A DNA stretch of 64,000 nucleotides from an uncultured Muribaculaceae bacterium. GTDB taxonomy: Bacteria; Bacteroidota; Bacteroidia; Bacteroidales; Muribaculaceae. The notes beneath the pieces are model-generated. The model had not been told where the DNA came from. It did not search any database and saw only the letters and a list, made by a program, of their open reading frames with translations. Numbering within the stretch: position 1 is the first letter of the stretch; each line of letters opens with the position of its first letter. The stretch is taken from contig CAJUIW010000001.1 of the NCBI GenBank assembly GCA_910586895.1, positions 62,001-126,000 of the forward strand, read 5' to 3'. Shown piece after piece: positions 16,696 through 24,848 of this stretch. The position numbers and the translations under genes were made by a program.

Positions 16696-17699
16696 GCAGA
16701 ATCTACCCAATAGCGTTGGCGGCAGTGCTCACAGGTTGTTATGAAAGTTTCACACCGGATATTGACACGACCCCTGTGCTGTGCCTCAATTCCCTTATCA
16801 CTGCCGGAGTTCCGATTGAATATTCAGTTACGCGGACATGGCTGTATACAGATGCCAATGGTTCCACCGACCATGGAGTCAATGATGCTGAAATCACACT
16901 GCATGTCAATGGCAAACCGGAGAGTATCAGCTATATCCCACAAGAGGGAGATCAGATACATATCGTAGCCGAGAGTCCTACCTATGGAAAGGCCGAAGCT
17001 GAAGTGACAGTGCCGGTATGCACACCGATAGAATCGCTGGAATGGGAAGCCGATGTTACTGATAAATGGGAATGGGTTGATCCGGAAGCTCCTGAGGACA
17101 CATACGTCACTACATACCTGATAAATCTGAAGGCCAGGATGACAATTGCAGATCCCGCAGCGACTGAAAATTACTACCATTTCGCTCACAATATATTTTC
17201 AACGGATGAAGGGAGTCAACCCGGTGTCACAGTTCTATCTCCCGTAAGCTTTTATTCCGGCACATTCCGCTACGAGGCGGAACCAATATTCTCCGAACAT
17301 ATAGGAATACTTGATGCCATAAGTGGAAGTGACGCTTACGGATTCACATTCTTCACCGACAGACAATTTTCAGAAAAGAGCTATACGCTTAACCTGAAAT
17401 TTGAAGGAATGCGATGTGATGTCAGATCCGAAGGTCTTACCGATGACATGCTTGAGTGTGGAATGATATTCACATTGAATACCGTATCGCAAAGCTATTA
17501 TAATTGGAGCAACTACCAATGGCAGATTGATAATGGGACAATCGGCGACTTAGGAGATATCGGACTTGGCGACCCAGTCCAGGGGTATAGCAATGTATCC
17601 ACCGGAGCCGGAGTCGTAGCGGCACAGGCCGGAACAAGATATACAGTCAACCTTAAAGACTTCCTTAAAAAAGAGATATTAGAATCAAGAAATTTATAA
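16683..17699 (+). CDS. DUF4249 family lipoprotein
   Basis: 338 residues, with a lipoprotein signal peptide ending in LTGC (Cys19). The rest (PVLCLNSLITAGVPIEYSVT, EITLHVNGKP, ITLNLKF-like beta strands) matches DUF4249, surface lipoproteins that accompany STN-type TonB receptors in Bacteroidetes. By analogy with SusD-like partners it may bind the ligand outside the receptor; this is inference. Translationally coupled to the receptor gene. Confidence 0.82.
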   Translation: MAILSRIYPIALAAVLTGCYESFTPDIDTTPVLCLNSLITAGVPIEYSVTRTWLYTDANGSTDHGVNDAEITLHVNGKPESISYIPQEGDQIHIVAESPTYGKAEAEVTVPVCTPIESLEWEADVTDKWEWVDPEAPEDTYVTTYLINLKARMTIADPAATENYYHFAHNIFSTDEGSQPGVTVLSPVSFYSGTFRYEAEPIFSEHIGILDAISGSDAYGFTFFTDRQFSEKSYTLNLKFEGMRCDVRSEGLTDDMLECGMIFTLNTVSQSYYNWSNYQWQIDNGTIGDLGDIGLGDPVQGYSNVSTGAGVVAAQAGTRYTVNLKDFLKKEILESRNL

Positions 17700-17711
17700 A
17701 AACATAATCAC

Positions 17712-18137
17712 ATGAACCGAATCACTCTTATTTCAATTATTACACTGCTCAGCATCACATTCATGTCATGCAGCGATGATGGACCGATGCCCCTACAGTG
17801 GGAGATAGCGGATTATGACACGGAAGAAATCTCTGTGGGTCTTTCTCCGGCGTATTACATCCAAGGGCAGATAATTGCCAAGGCGGAATACAGTGGAGAG
17901 CTGATTATGCTCTGCACCAACTATTCCGAAGTAATCCCTGAAACAAATGCTGGAGATGTATTTACAGCCGATGAACTTGGCCTCACAATTGAGCGCATCG
18001 CTCCGGCAAGTATCAGAATAAAATTTGACCCAATTACTGAGTTGCCGGCCGGGGAAGCGACAATAACAGTTGGATCTACAGGGAAGCGAAAAGGAGAAAG
18101 CAATATTGCAATGTTCAATATCGGACGCAGGAGTTAA
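17712..18137 (+). CDS. Small lipoprotein of the TonB receptor locus (1)
   Basis: 141 residues. The signal peptide ends at FMSC (Cys20) followed by SDDGP, where an acidic run after the Cys suggests surface export in Bacteroidetes. The mature part is predicted mostly beta (YYIQGQIIAKAEYSGELIML, GEATITVGSTGKRKGESN), with no family I recognise. It starts 12 bases after the DUF4249 gene, so it belongs to the same operon. Similar in size and layout to the next gene. Confidence 0.65.
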   Translation: MNRITLISIITLLSITFMSCSDDGPMPLQWEIADYDTEEISVGLSPAYYIQGQIIAKAEYSGELIMLCTNYSEVIPETNAGDVFTADELGLTIERIAPASIRIKFDPITELPAGEATITVGSTGKRKGESNIAMFNIGRRS

Positions 18138-18164
18138 TCACTATAATCAACAGCCATATATCAC

Positions 18165-18635
18165 ATGAATATACCTGTAAAAATCATCTGTTTACCGATA
18201 GTTATAGTACTATTGCTGATGTCCACCTCCTGCGAAGAGGATGACTCGCCCATCCTCTTTGCGGTAGAGTATAATTCCAATCCTGGCAATACGACATTGG
18301 AATACTACTCAGCCGACCCGTCTTGTCAGCCAAAAAGCTACTTTATAACAACCGGCTACACAGAATCTGAGATAACTATCAAATGCACAAATCAGGCAGC
18401 CATATGGTTAGGGGCCTATTCCGCAGATTCATCTGAATCAGACAAGCAATACACAAGCGAAGCCGGACTCTGGACCGCATCAATAACAGATGGCAACATG
18501 ATCGAATTTCACTTCATGCCAATTCCTACGACCTCCGGCACAGATTCCGGAGTGCTGTTTGAGGGGTTACCTGTCTATGCCACTTCTAAAAATGGGTTAG
18601 TCAAAACCGACATCACTGTATTACGGTTTCCTTAA
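18165..18635 (+). CDS. Small lipoprotein of the TonB receptor locus (2)
   Basis: 156 residues with a lipoprotein signal peptide (MSTSC, Cys23, then EEDDSP, again an acidic run). A beta-rich mature part follows. The ending (LFEGLPVYATSKNGLVKTDI) is built like that of the preceding lipoprotein, so the two may be distant paralogues. It is 27 bases downstream of the first and last in the locus. Its stop codon overlaps the convergent esterase gene by four bases. No known domain recognised. Confidence 0.62.
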   Translation: MNIPVKIICLPIVIVLLLMSTSCEEDDSPILFAVEYNSNPGNTTLEYYSADPSCQPKSYFITTGYTESEITIKCTNQAAIWLGAYSADSSESDKQYTSEAGLWTASITDGNMIEFHFMPIPTTSGTDSGVLFEGLPVYATSKNGLVKTDITVLRFP

Positions 18636-19828
18636 TCATCGAGTAGCTTATGTAACCACGGCATCACATGTTCTGTCTTAAAATAATGATGCGGCGGGTC
18701 GCAGTTGACAAGCTTAAAGAAATCGGCGCGGTCAATTCCATCAGGCAAAGAGTCAAGATACTGCCTTGAACCCGGATCTTTGAACTTTTCATAATGATGG
18801 AATTCGAAGTTTTCAGGAGCTCCGGCAATAGCATAAGCCTTCTGGATAAAGCCGAAATCCCTATCCATTCCTCCCTCTGTGCATATTACCGGCCGTGGAG
18901 CAAGGGCAGCCACAATATCCGGGAAGTCAAATAGAGAGAGGAATGATGGTATCAGATGCTCTATGGAATTAGGATAGCCACGGCTGCCATCCTTATTCGG
19001 TTTATTCATCACAAGAGCACGTTCACGTGTACGGCAAAGAAAGTCATTGTACACGAATGCGTAAATCGAGTCATCCATCAGCCCAAGTGCCATCAATGGC
19101 TCTGTGCCGAGCGAAAAGCCACTGACAATGATTCGATCGGTCCTGACAAAATCCAGACTCTTCAACCATTCCAAAGCCACGCGGTCCTGCCATGAGGCAA
19201 GTCCAAGATAGCTCCACCCCATCTCTAATAGGAAGCGCGATGACGTTATGTAGTCAAAGTAACCGTTGTCAGAAAGCTCTCCACACGAGGGATTGTCAAC
19301 GGCAAGGGCTACAATTCCCTCTCTAACAAGATTCAATGCCATGGCATTCTTACCGGCAGTGGAATCCGCTTCTCCTGAGAGAGTGAAATTACCCTTTCGC
19401 TCGCCGGCAAGCAATTCCTTTGTCTGCCCGAATCCCGGGATGCAAAGCGCCGCAGGAGCAGGATTATCAGGGGTAATCCCGTCAGGTATCAGAAGCAGAA
19501 CGCCGACCTCTGCATTCTCAAAAGGATATGTGATCCACTTTTCAATCGTATATCCATCACGCTTGGCTGAGTATGCTTTTCGTGGCTGAGCCGGGACAAT
19601 ATCCGGATGCTTCATCAGTTCTGTCATAGCCTTCTTTATACCCTTCTGCCACTCTGAAAATTCTTCTGGGCTGAATGTAGGATCAAATTCAAAAGTAGGG
19701 CGGTGGGAGCGCATCAGCCCCTCAGCCATCGAGCGTGTGCTTTTCATCTTATCTACAGCAGGAGTCTCTGCCATGCACACAAAAGAAAACAGCATTACTG
19801 ACGCGCACAGTATATCTCTTATCTTCAT
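18632..19828 (-). CDS. Secreted alpha/beta hydrolase (acetyl xylan esterase / dienelactone hydrolase-like)
   Basis: 398 residues from the ATG at 19828, giving signal peptide MKIRDILCASVMLFSFVCMA; an ATG at 19846 adds six residues. The hydrolase core has the oxyanion region ALCIPGFGQTK, the nucleophile elbow GFSLG, and LAPRPVICTEGGMDRDF before the catalytic Asp/His end (HHYEKFKDPGSRQYL). The family includes polysaccharide deacetylases and related esterases, so it may act on gut glycans in the periplasm. Substrate not readable. It is divergent from the GH109-type gene, which could share a glycan theme. Confidence 0.78.
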   Translation of the reverse strand: MKIRDILCASVMLFSFVCMAETPAVDKMKSTRSMAEGLMRSHRPTFEFDPTFSPEEFSEWQKGIKKAMTELMKHPDIVPAQPRKAYSAKRDGYTIEKWITYPFENAEVGVLLLIPDGITPDNPAPAALCIPGFGQTKELLAGERKGNFTLSGEADSTAGKNAMALNLVREGIVALAVDNPSCGELSDNGYFDYITSSRFLLEMGWSYLGLASWQDRVALEWLKSLDFVRTDRIIVSGFSLGTEPLMALGLMDDSIYAFVYNDFLCRTRERALVMNKPNKDGSRGYPNSIEHLIPSFLSLFDFPDIVAALAPRPVICTEGGMDRDFGFIQKAYAIAGAPENFEFHHYEKFKDPGSRQYLDSLPDGIDRADFFKLVNCDPPHHYFKTEHVMPWLHKLLDD

Positions 19829-19870
19829 ATTATTTATGTTATTCATTCAACTACAATATTTCCACAACTA

Positions 19871-19878
19871 CAAATATA
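19871..19878 (-). promoter_or_regulatory. -7 promoter box of the esterase gene
   Basis: TATATTTG on the minus strand (19878-19871), 43 bases upstream of the chosen start. No clear -33 box. Confidence 0.45.
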
Positions 19879-19946
19879 CAATTTTCGGCTATAACAACGG
19901 CATAAATAATTATCAGGGTAAATTATGTATATTAAAATTTTATTCG

Positions 19947-19954
19947 TAACTTTG
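19947..19954 (+). promoter_or_regulatory. -7 promoter box of the GH109-type gene
   Basis: TAACTTTG (19947-19954) fits TAnnTTTG. The leader to the ATG is about 78 bases. The -33 region is AT-rich with no clear TTTG. Confidence 0.55.
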
Positions 19955-20032
19955 AACCCATAAATGCCGCAAGGCATTCTATCAAAAAATATAACCGACT
20001 GATACCAACCAATTTTAACAATATCAATCATT

Positions 20033-21694
20033 ATGAAACTGAACAGATTTTTTGCTGCGGCTCTCATTGGTGTGCTCGCCATTGGTGGCTCTGCTATTTC
20101 GTCGGCTCAGTCATTATCCCCGTCCACAAAATGGCATTGGGATAAGGGCACTATCGTTGTCGATACACCTCAGCGCGAGGCCGGACAGCAGCATGCTTTG
20201 GGCCTGACTGTGCCTAAGATGGAAAATGTACGTGTTGCATTCGTTGGCCTTGGAATGCGTGGTCCCGGCGCTGTAGAGCGTTTTACACATATTCCCGGAG
20301 TGGAAGTTGTAGCTCTTTGTGACTACGAACAGAAGCGTGCCGAACGCTGTCAGAAGTATCTCAAGGATGCCGGTCTGATGCCTGCTGATATATATTATGG
20401 TGAGAACGGCTACGAAGAAATATGCAAACGTCCTGACATTGACCTCGTATACGTTGCCACTGACTGGGACCATCACTTCCCTGTAGCGAAATGCGCCCTT
20501 GAAAATGGCAAAAATACAGCCATCGAAGTTCCGTCAGCCATGAACCTTGAACAGTGCTGGGAACTCATCAATCTTTCAGAGAAGAACCGCAAGCACTGCA
20601 TGATTCTGGAAAACTGCTGCTATGACTGGTTTGAACTCGACGCTCTCAACATGGCCCAGAACGGAGTATTCGGTGAAGTACTTCGTGCCCAGGGTGCATA
20701 TATCCACAATCTTGATGACTTCTGGGGATACTACTGGAGCAACCCCGAAAACGACCCCGACAAACTGGGATGGCGCATGAAGTACAACATGGAAAACCGT
20801 GGTGACGTGTATGCTACCCATGGCCTTGGCCCGGTGGCACAGGTTCTGGATATCCACCGTGGTGACCGCTTCAAGACACTCACTGCCATGGACACCAAAT
20901 CTGTTCACGGCAAAGAATATGTCGAGAAGAAGACAGGCAAGCCCTGCAATAACTACCGCAACGGTGACCATACCACAACCCTTATGCGTACAGAAAACGG
21001 CAAGGTTGTTGAAATTCAGCACAATGTAATGAATCCTCAGCCTTACAACCGTCTGTATCAGCTCACAGGCACCAAGGGTTTTGCCAATAAGTACCCTGTA
21101 GAAGGTCTTGCTGTCGACGCTTCACAGCTGAAATCAGCAGGTCACACTCCGAAAGTGGACAATCTGAACACCCACAGCTTCATGCCTAAGGAAGAAATGA
21201 ACGCACTGCGCGAAAAGTATCGCCATCCTATCATCAAGAAATATGGCGCAATGGCTGAAAAAGTAGGTGGACATGGTGGTATGGACTTCTTCATGGATGC
21301 CCGTATGGTTTACTGCCTGCAGAATGGTCTGCCTCTTGACATGGACGTTTACGACCTCGCTGAATGGTGCTGCCTTGCTGAACTCGGTTCACTGTCAATG
21401 GACAACAATAGCGCTGCTGTTGAATTCCCCGACTTTACCCGTGGCCACTGGAATGATGTGAAGGGTTACAAGCACGCCTACGCTCCTGCTGCTGAAGAGG
21501 CTGCTGCTGAAGCTGCTGCCGAAGCTGTTACTGCTGCCCAGAAGGACGCCGTAGCCAAAAATAAAGTATGGGAACTTTATGAAAAGGTACAGACTGCAGA
21601 TGAAAAAAAGAAACCTGCAGCTCTCAAGGCTTACAACAAGGCTCTTGAAAAAGCCAGAAAACAGATGGCAAAAACCTTAGCTGCCAAGAAATAA
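20033..21694 (+). CDS. GH109-type Gfo/Idh/MocA oxidoreductase (alpha-N-acetylgalactosaminidase-like) with Ala-rich tail
   Basis: 553 residues. A signal peptide (about 1-25, cleavage after SSAQ) is followed by an NAD-binding Rossmann fold (VRVAFVGLGMRGPGAVERF at about 66) and the Gfo/Idh/MocA C-terminal domain. HNLDDFWGYYWSNPEN, ATHGLGPVAQVLDIHRGDR and FMDARMVYCLQNGLPLDMDV match GH109 enzymes, which use bound NAD to cut alpha-GalNAc, for example from mucin. Residues 484-553 form an extra Ala/Glu/Lys-rich helical tail (AAEEAAAEAAAEAV, then KALEKARKQMAKTLAAKK) beyond the usual family end. Own promoter and terminator. Confidence 0.9.
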   Translation: MKLNRFFAAALIGVLAIGGSAISSAQSLSPSTKWHWDKGTIVVDTPQREAGQQHALGLTVPKMENVRVAFVGLGMRGPGAVERFTHIPGVEVVALCDYEQKRAERCQKYLKDAGLMPADIYYGENGYEEICKRPDIDLVYVATDWDHHFPVAKCALENGKNTAIEVPSAMNLEQCWELINLSEKNRKHCMILENCCYDWFELDALNMAQNGVFGEVLRAQGAYIHNLDDFWGYYWSNPENDPDKLGWRMKYNMENRGDVYATHGLGPVAQVLDIHRGDRFKTLTAMDTKSVHGKEYVEKKTGKPCNNYRNGDHTTTLMRTENGKVVEIQHNVMNPQPYNRLYQLTGTKGFANKYPVEGLAVDASQLKSAGHTPKVDNLNTHSFMPKEEMNALREKYRHPIIKKYGAMAEKVGGHGGMDFFMDARMVYCLQNGLPLDMDVYDLAEWCCLAELGSLSMDNNSAAVEFPDFTRGHWNDVKGYKHAYAPAAEEAAAEAAAEAVTAAQKDAVAKNKVWELYEKVQTADEKKKPAALKAYNKALEKARKQMAKTLAAKK

Positions 21695-21704
21695 TAACAT
21701 CATA

Positions 21705-21728
21705 TTATACCTCAAGTTATACCTCAAG
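21705..21728. repeat. Tandem 12-bp direct repeat
   Basis: TTATACCTCAAG occurs twice back to back (21705-21716, 21717-21728) between the GH109-type stop codon and its terminator. Probably a local slippage product. Confidence 0.7.
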
Positions 21729-21768
21729 CTGCGGGCTGCTAATTATATAGCAGCCCGCAGTAATTTTA
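21729..21768 (+). terminator. Intrinsic terminator of the GH109-type gene
   Basis: A perfect 13-bp GC-rich stem (21729-21741 with 21748-21760) with a 6-base loop, followed by TAATTTTAAA, a short imperfect T run. Confidence 0.8.
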
Positions 21769-21808
21769 AAGTATAGGCCTATCGGTAGCACTGTAACCAA
21801 AAATTGCT

Positions 21809-21816
21809 TAAATTTG
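21809..21816 (+). promoter_or_regulatory. -7 promoter box of menB-menC-menE
   Basis: TAAATTTG (21809-21816) matches TAnnTTTG, 25 bases before the menB ATG. The -33 region is not clear. Confidence 0.5.
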
Positions 21817-21840
21817 CATCACGAACAAAATCCAACAGAT

Positions 21841-22662
21841 ATGACTTTTGAATGGAAAACTATCAAGGAATATGAGGATATCCTATTCCAGCAGTGTGGA
21901 AAGGTTGCCAAAATTACCATAAACCGTCCCCAGGTATATAATGCATTTCGCCCTCAGACTAATTTTGAGATGCTTGACGCCATGGCTTATTGCCGCGAAG
22001 CTTCGGACATAGGTGTAATCATCCTCACCGGAGCCGGCGACAAAGCATTCTGTTCGGGAGGCGATCAGAAAGTGAAAGGCGTAGGCGGATACATAGATGC
22101 CAACGGCGTGCCAAGACTCAATGTCCTTGACCTGCATAAAGCCATCCGCTCTATTCCCAAACCGGTAATAGCCATGGTAAACGGTTATGCCATCGGTGGA
22201 GGACATGTACTCCATGTTGTCTGCGACCTTACTATAGCAAGTGATAATGCCCGCTTCGGACAAACCGGCCCGAAAGTAGGCAGTTTTGATGCCGGATTCG
22301 GTTCGTCATATCTTGCACGATGCGTCGGCCAGAAGAAAGCACGTGAAATATGGTTCCTCTGCCGTCAGTACACAGCTGCGGAAGCTGAGCAGATGGGTAT
22401 GGTCAACAAAGTTGTTCCATTTGACCGTCTTGAGGAAGAAACAATGGACTGGTGTCATACAATCTTAAGCCGTAGCCCTATGGCCATCCGCATGATAAAA
22501 CGCGCGCTGAATGCCGAGCTTGACGGACAACGCGGAATGATGGAATTTGCCGGCGATGCTACCCTGATGTACTATCTGATGGCTGAAGCACAGGAAGGCA
22601 AGAACGCATTCCTTGAAAAGCGCGATCCTGACTTTGATCAGTTCCCTAAATTCCCCGGATAA
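21841..22662 (+). CDS. menB: 1,4-dihydroxy-2-naphthoyl-CoA synthase
   Basis: 273-residue crotonase-fold enzyme that closes the second ring in menaquinone synthesis. Family marks are KITINRPQVYNAFRPQT, GDKAFCSGGDQKVKG (oxyanion hole), MVNGYAIGGGHVLHVVCDLT, and FGQTGPKVGSFDAGFGSSYL. The ATG at 21841 was chosen; a TTG at 21814 sits in the promoter. First gene of menB-menC-menE; the menC ATG follows the stop codon directly. Confidence 0.97.
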   Translation: MTFEWKTIKEYEDILFQQCGKVAKITINRPQVYNAFRPQTNFEMLDAMAYCREASDIGVIILTGAGDKAFCSGGDQKVKGVGGYIDANGVPRLNVLDLHKAIRSIPKPVIAMVNGYAIGGGHVLHVVCDLTIASDNARFGQTGPKVGSFDAGFGSSYLARCVGQKKAREIWFLCRQYTAAEAEQMGMVNKVVPFDRLEEETMDWCHTILSRSPMAIRMIKRALNAELDGQRGMMEFAGDATLMYYLMAEAQEGKNAFLEKRDPDFDQFPKFPG

Positions 22663-23712
22663 ATGTTAGTGGCAGAATACTGTCCTTATCGACTGAACTT
22701 CATCTTTACCGCCCGTACATCCCGGGCGGTAATGCATTATAAGGACACCTGGTTTATCCGTATTACCGATACAGAGACAGGCAGGTCAGGCATAGGGGAG
22801 TGCGCGCTGTTTGCGGGGCTGAGCGCTGATGACACCCCAGCATATGAATCTGTGCTTAAAAACGTATGCCATAGTATTGAACAAGGGGATAAACTGGATT
22901 TACACGATTATTCCTCGATACTGTTCGGTGTAGAGACAGCATTTGCGGATCTGCAGAATGGCGGTATGATGAAGCCGTTTCCATCAGCATGGAGCAAAGG
23001 GGAGAGTTCAATATGTATAAATGGCCTGATATGGATGGGTGATGCCTATGAGATGAAGCGTCGGGTCCGCGAAAAGCTTGAAGCCGGATTCCATTGCCTG
23101 AAATTCAAAATCGGAGGTATTGATTTCGAGGATGAACTGTCAATTATCAAGAGCGTACGTGAAGAATTCTCAGCAGAATCACTTGAAATACGTCTTGATG
23201 CCAACGGAGCCTTCACTCCTGAAAACGCGCTGAATAAACTTGACCTGCTCTCCCGATTCACAATCCATTCGCTTGAACAACCTATCAAAGCGGGCCAGCC
23301 GGAGCAGATGAGGCATATATGTGCGAATTCTCCTATCCCTATAGCCCTCGATGAAGAGCTTATAGGTGTAAATCCGTTTACTGCCGGCGAAGCGATGCTT
23401 GACTATCTGAAACCAGCCTATATAATTCTCAAGCCATCACTGTGCGGAGCATTCAGCGGGGCTGACAAATGGATCGCCATAACTGAGCGCAACGGAATAG
23501 GGTGGTGGGCAACAAGCGCGCTCGAGTCCAATATAGGCTTGAATGCTATAGCCCAGTGGGTGTCATGCAAGAAAACGGCCATGCCACAAGGACTTGGGAC
23601 CGGAGGACTTTATTCCAATAACATTCCATCGCCGCTCACTCTTAAGGGCGAACAGCTGTACAGCGGTCAAGGAGTATGGCAAATACCTGATCTTTCATGG
23701 CGCACAATATGA
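22663..23712 (+). CDS. menC: o-Succinylbenzoate synthase
   Basis: 349-residue enolase-superfamily dehydratase that makes o-succinylbenzoate. The TIM-barrel catalytic set is visible: the Lys pair in CLKFKIGGIDFEDEL (about 144-158), metal ligands in IRLDANGAFTPENAL, LEQPIKAG and ALDEEL, and a C-terminal LKPSLCGAF Lys. GLGTGGLYSNNIPSPL near the end is typical of Bacteroidetes MenC. No gap from menB, and it overlaps menE by 16 bases. Confidence 0.95.
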   Translation: MLVAEYCPYRLNFIFTARTSRAVMHYKDTWFIRITDTETGRSGIGECALFAGLSADDTPAYESVLKNVCHSIEQGDKLDLHDYSSILFGVETAFADLQNGGMMKPFPSAWSKGESSICINGLIWMGDAYEMKRRVREKLEAGFHCLKFKIGGIDFEDELSIIKSVREEFSAESLEIRLDANGAFTPENALNKLDLLSRFTIHSLEQPIKAGQPEQMRHICANSPIPIALDEELIGVNPFTAGEAMLDYLKPAYIILKPSLCGAFSGADKWIAITERNGIGWWATSALESNIGLNAIAQWVSCKKTAMPQGLGTGGLYSNNIPSPLTLKGEQLYSGQGVWQIPDLSWRTI

Positions 23713-24692
23713 TCCATGCAGGAAATGCCCGGATTCTTACCGATGACATCAAGGCTATTGAATTTATAAACGAATGGCTATCTGATTCACCATATATATC
23801 GGCCCATACATCCGGCTCTACAGGAACGCCAAAGCCAATACAGCTTCTGAAGTCGGACATGAAGTGCTCGGCAAATGCGACCAATCGTTATTTCGGGATA
23901 ACAGCTGAGTCGACAATGGTACTACCTCTGTCCGTTGACTATATCGCAGGAAAAATGATGATTGTAAGGGCCATTGAGTCCGGCTGTAACCTCGTCATCG
24001 AGCCCCCCTCCATGACACCTATCGCCTCAAATGCACCCCATAGCATTGACCTTATTCCGATAGTGCCGGCACAGATACCGGGCTTACTGGAATCGCCTTT
24101 CATCAAACGATGCAAAGCAATTTTAGTGGGGGGTAGCCCACTCACATCAGCACAAGAGAATATGCTTGCAACGTCAGGATTACCTGCATATGCCTCCTAC
24201 GGAATGACAGAAACATGCAGCCATGTCGCGCTCAGACGTATAGGAAATTATGATGCATTCCGATTCCTTACGGGCTTCTGCGGTACGGCAGATGACCGTG
24301 GCTGTCTTATTATAAATAGTGACCGGATGAGCTTCGGTACAATAGCTACAAATGACATCGTTGAGTTCCTCCATGACGGGCTTTTCCGGATTCTTGGGCG
24401 AATAGATAATGTCATAATCTCCGGCGGTGAGAAAATACATCCCGAGCAGATTGAGCATATAATAGCCCCATTATTGGGCAGCAATCCCTTTTATATTACG
24501 GCAAGACGAAGTGACAAATGGGGTATGGAACCAATTCTTGTGATTGAAGGGGACGCTGATAAGGTTAATACCGGTTCAATTCTTACAGGATGTAATGAGC
24601 TGTTACCCCACCATCATATTCCAAAGGATATATATATCCTCAAATCATTGCCACGCACTGCGTCGGGTAAAATCAAAAGGGAGAGCTTCTGA
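23697..24692 (+). CDS. menE: o-Succinylbenzoate-CoA ligase
   Basis: 331-residue AMP-forming ligase, short compared with the 450-500 residues of many acyl-CoA ligases but in line with compact Bacteroidetes MenE. The AMP motif SAHTSGSTGTPKPIQLLKSD (about 34-53), YASYGMTETCSHVALR, the hinge ILGRIDNVIISGGEKIHPEQ and the catalytic Lys in RTASGKIKRESF are present. It activates o-succinylbenzoate for MenB. Overlaps menC; last gene of the operon. Confidence 0.93.
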   Translation: MAHNMIHAGNARILTDDIKAIEFINEWLSDSPYISAHTSGSTGTPKPIQLLKSDMKCSANATNRYFGITAESTMVLPLSVDYIAGKMMIVRAIESGCNLVIEPPSMTPIASNAPHSIDLIPIVPAQIPGLLESPFIKRCKAILVGGSPLTSAQENMLATSGLPAYASYGMTETCSHVALRRIGNYDAFRFLTGFCGTADDRGCLIINSDRMSFGTIATNDIVEFLHDGLFRILGRIDNVIISGGEKIHPEQIEHIIAPLLGSNPFYITARRSDKWGMEPILVIEGDADKVNTGSILTGCNELLPHHHIPKDIYILKSLPRTASGKIKRESF

Positions 24693-24750
24693 GTCAACCC
24701 ATATCCCATTGATTTCACAATAGATGCCATGATTTTTAGGCAAATGATTA

Positions 24751-24780
24751 TTTGATATTTGATGAATTATATTAATTTTG
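24751..24780 (+). promoter_or_regulatory. Promoter of the sppA-lpxK region
   Basis: TTTG (24751-24754) and TAATTTTG (24773-24780) are 18 bases apart, one short of the usual 19-21. The sppA ATG is 68 bases downstream. Confidence 0.5.
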
Positions 24781-24848
24781 TAACGTGACTTACGCCACTG
24801 GCCGCAAAGCAGTGGCTTTTGTACATACATATATATCATATAAACAAT

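Noticed and set aside
20576..21022. 148-codon minus-strand frame inside the GH109-type gene
   Set aside because: Antisense shadow favoured by the strong codon bias of the host gene; no recognisable protein.
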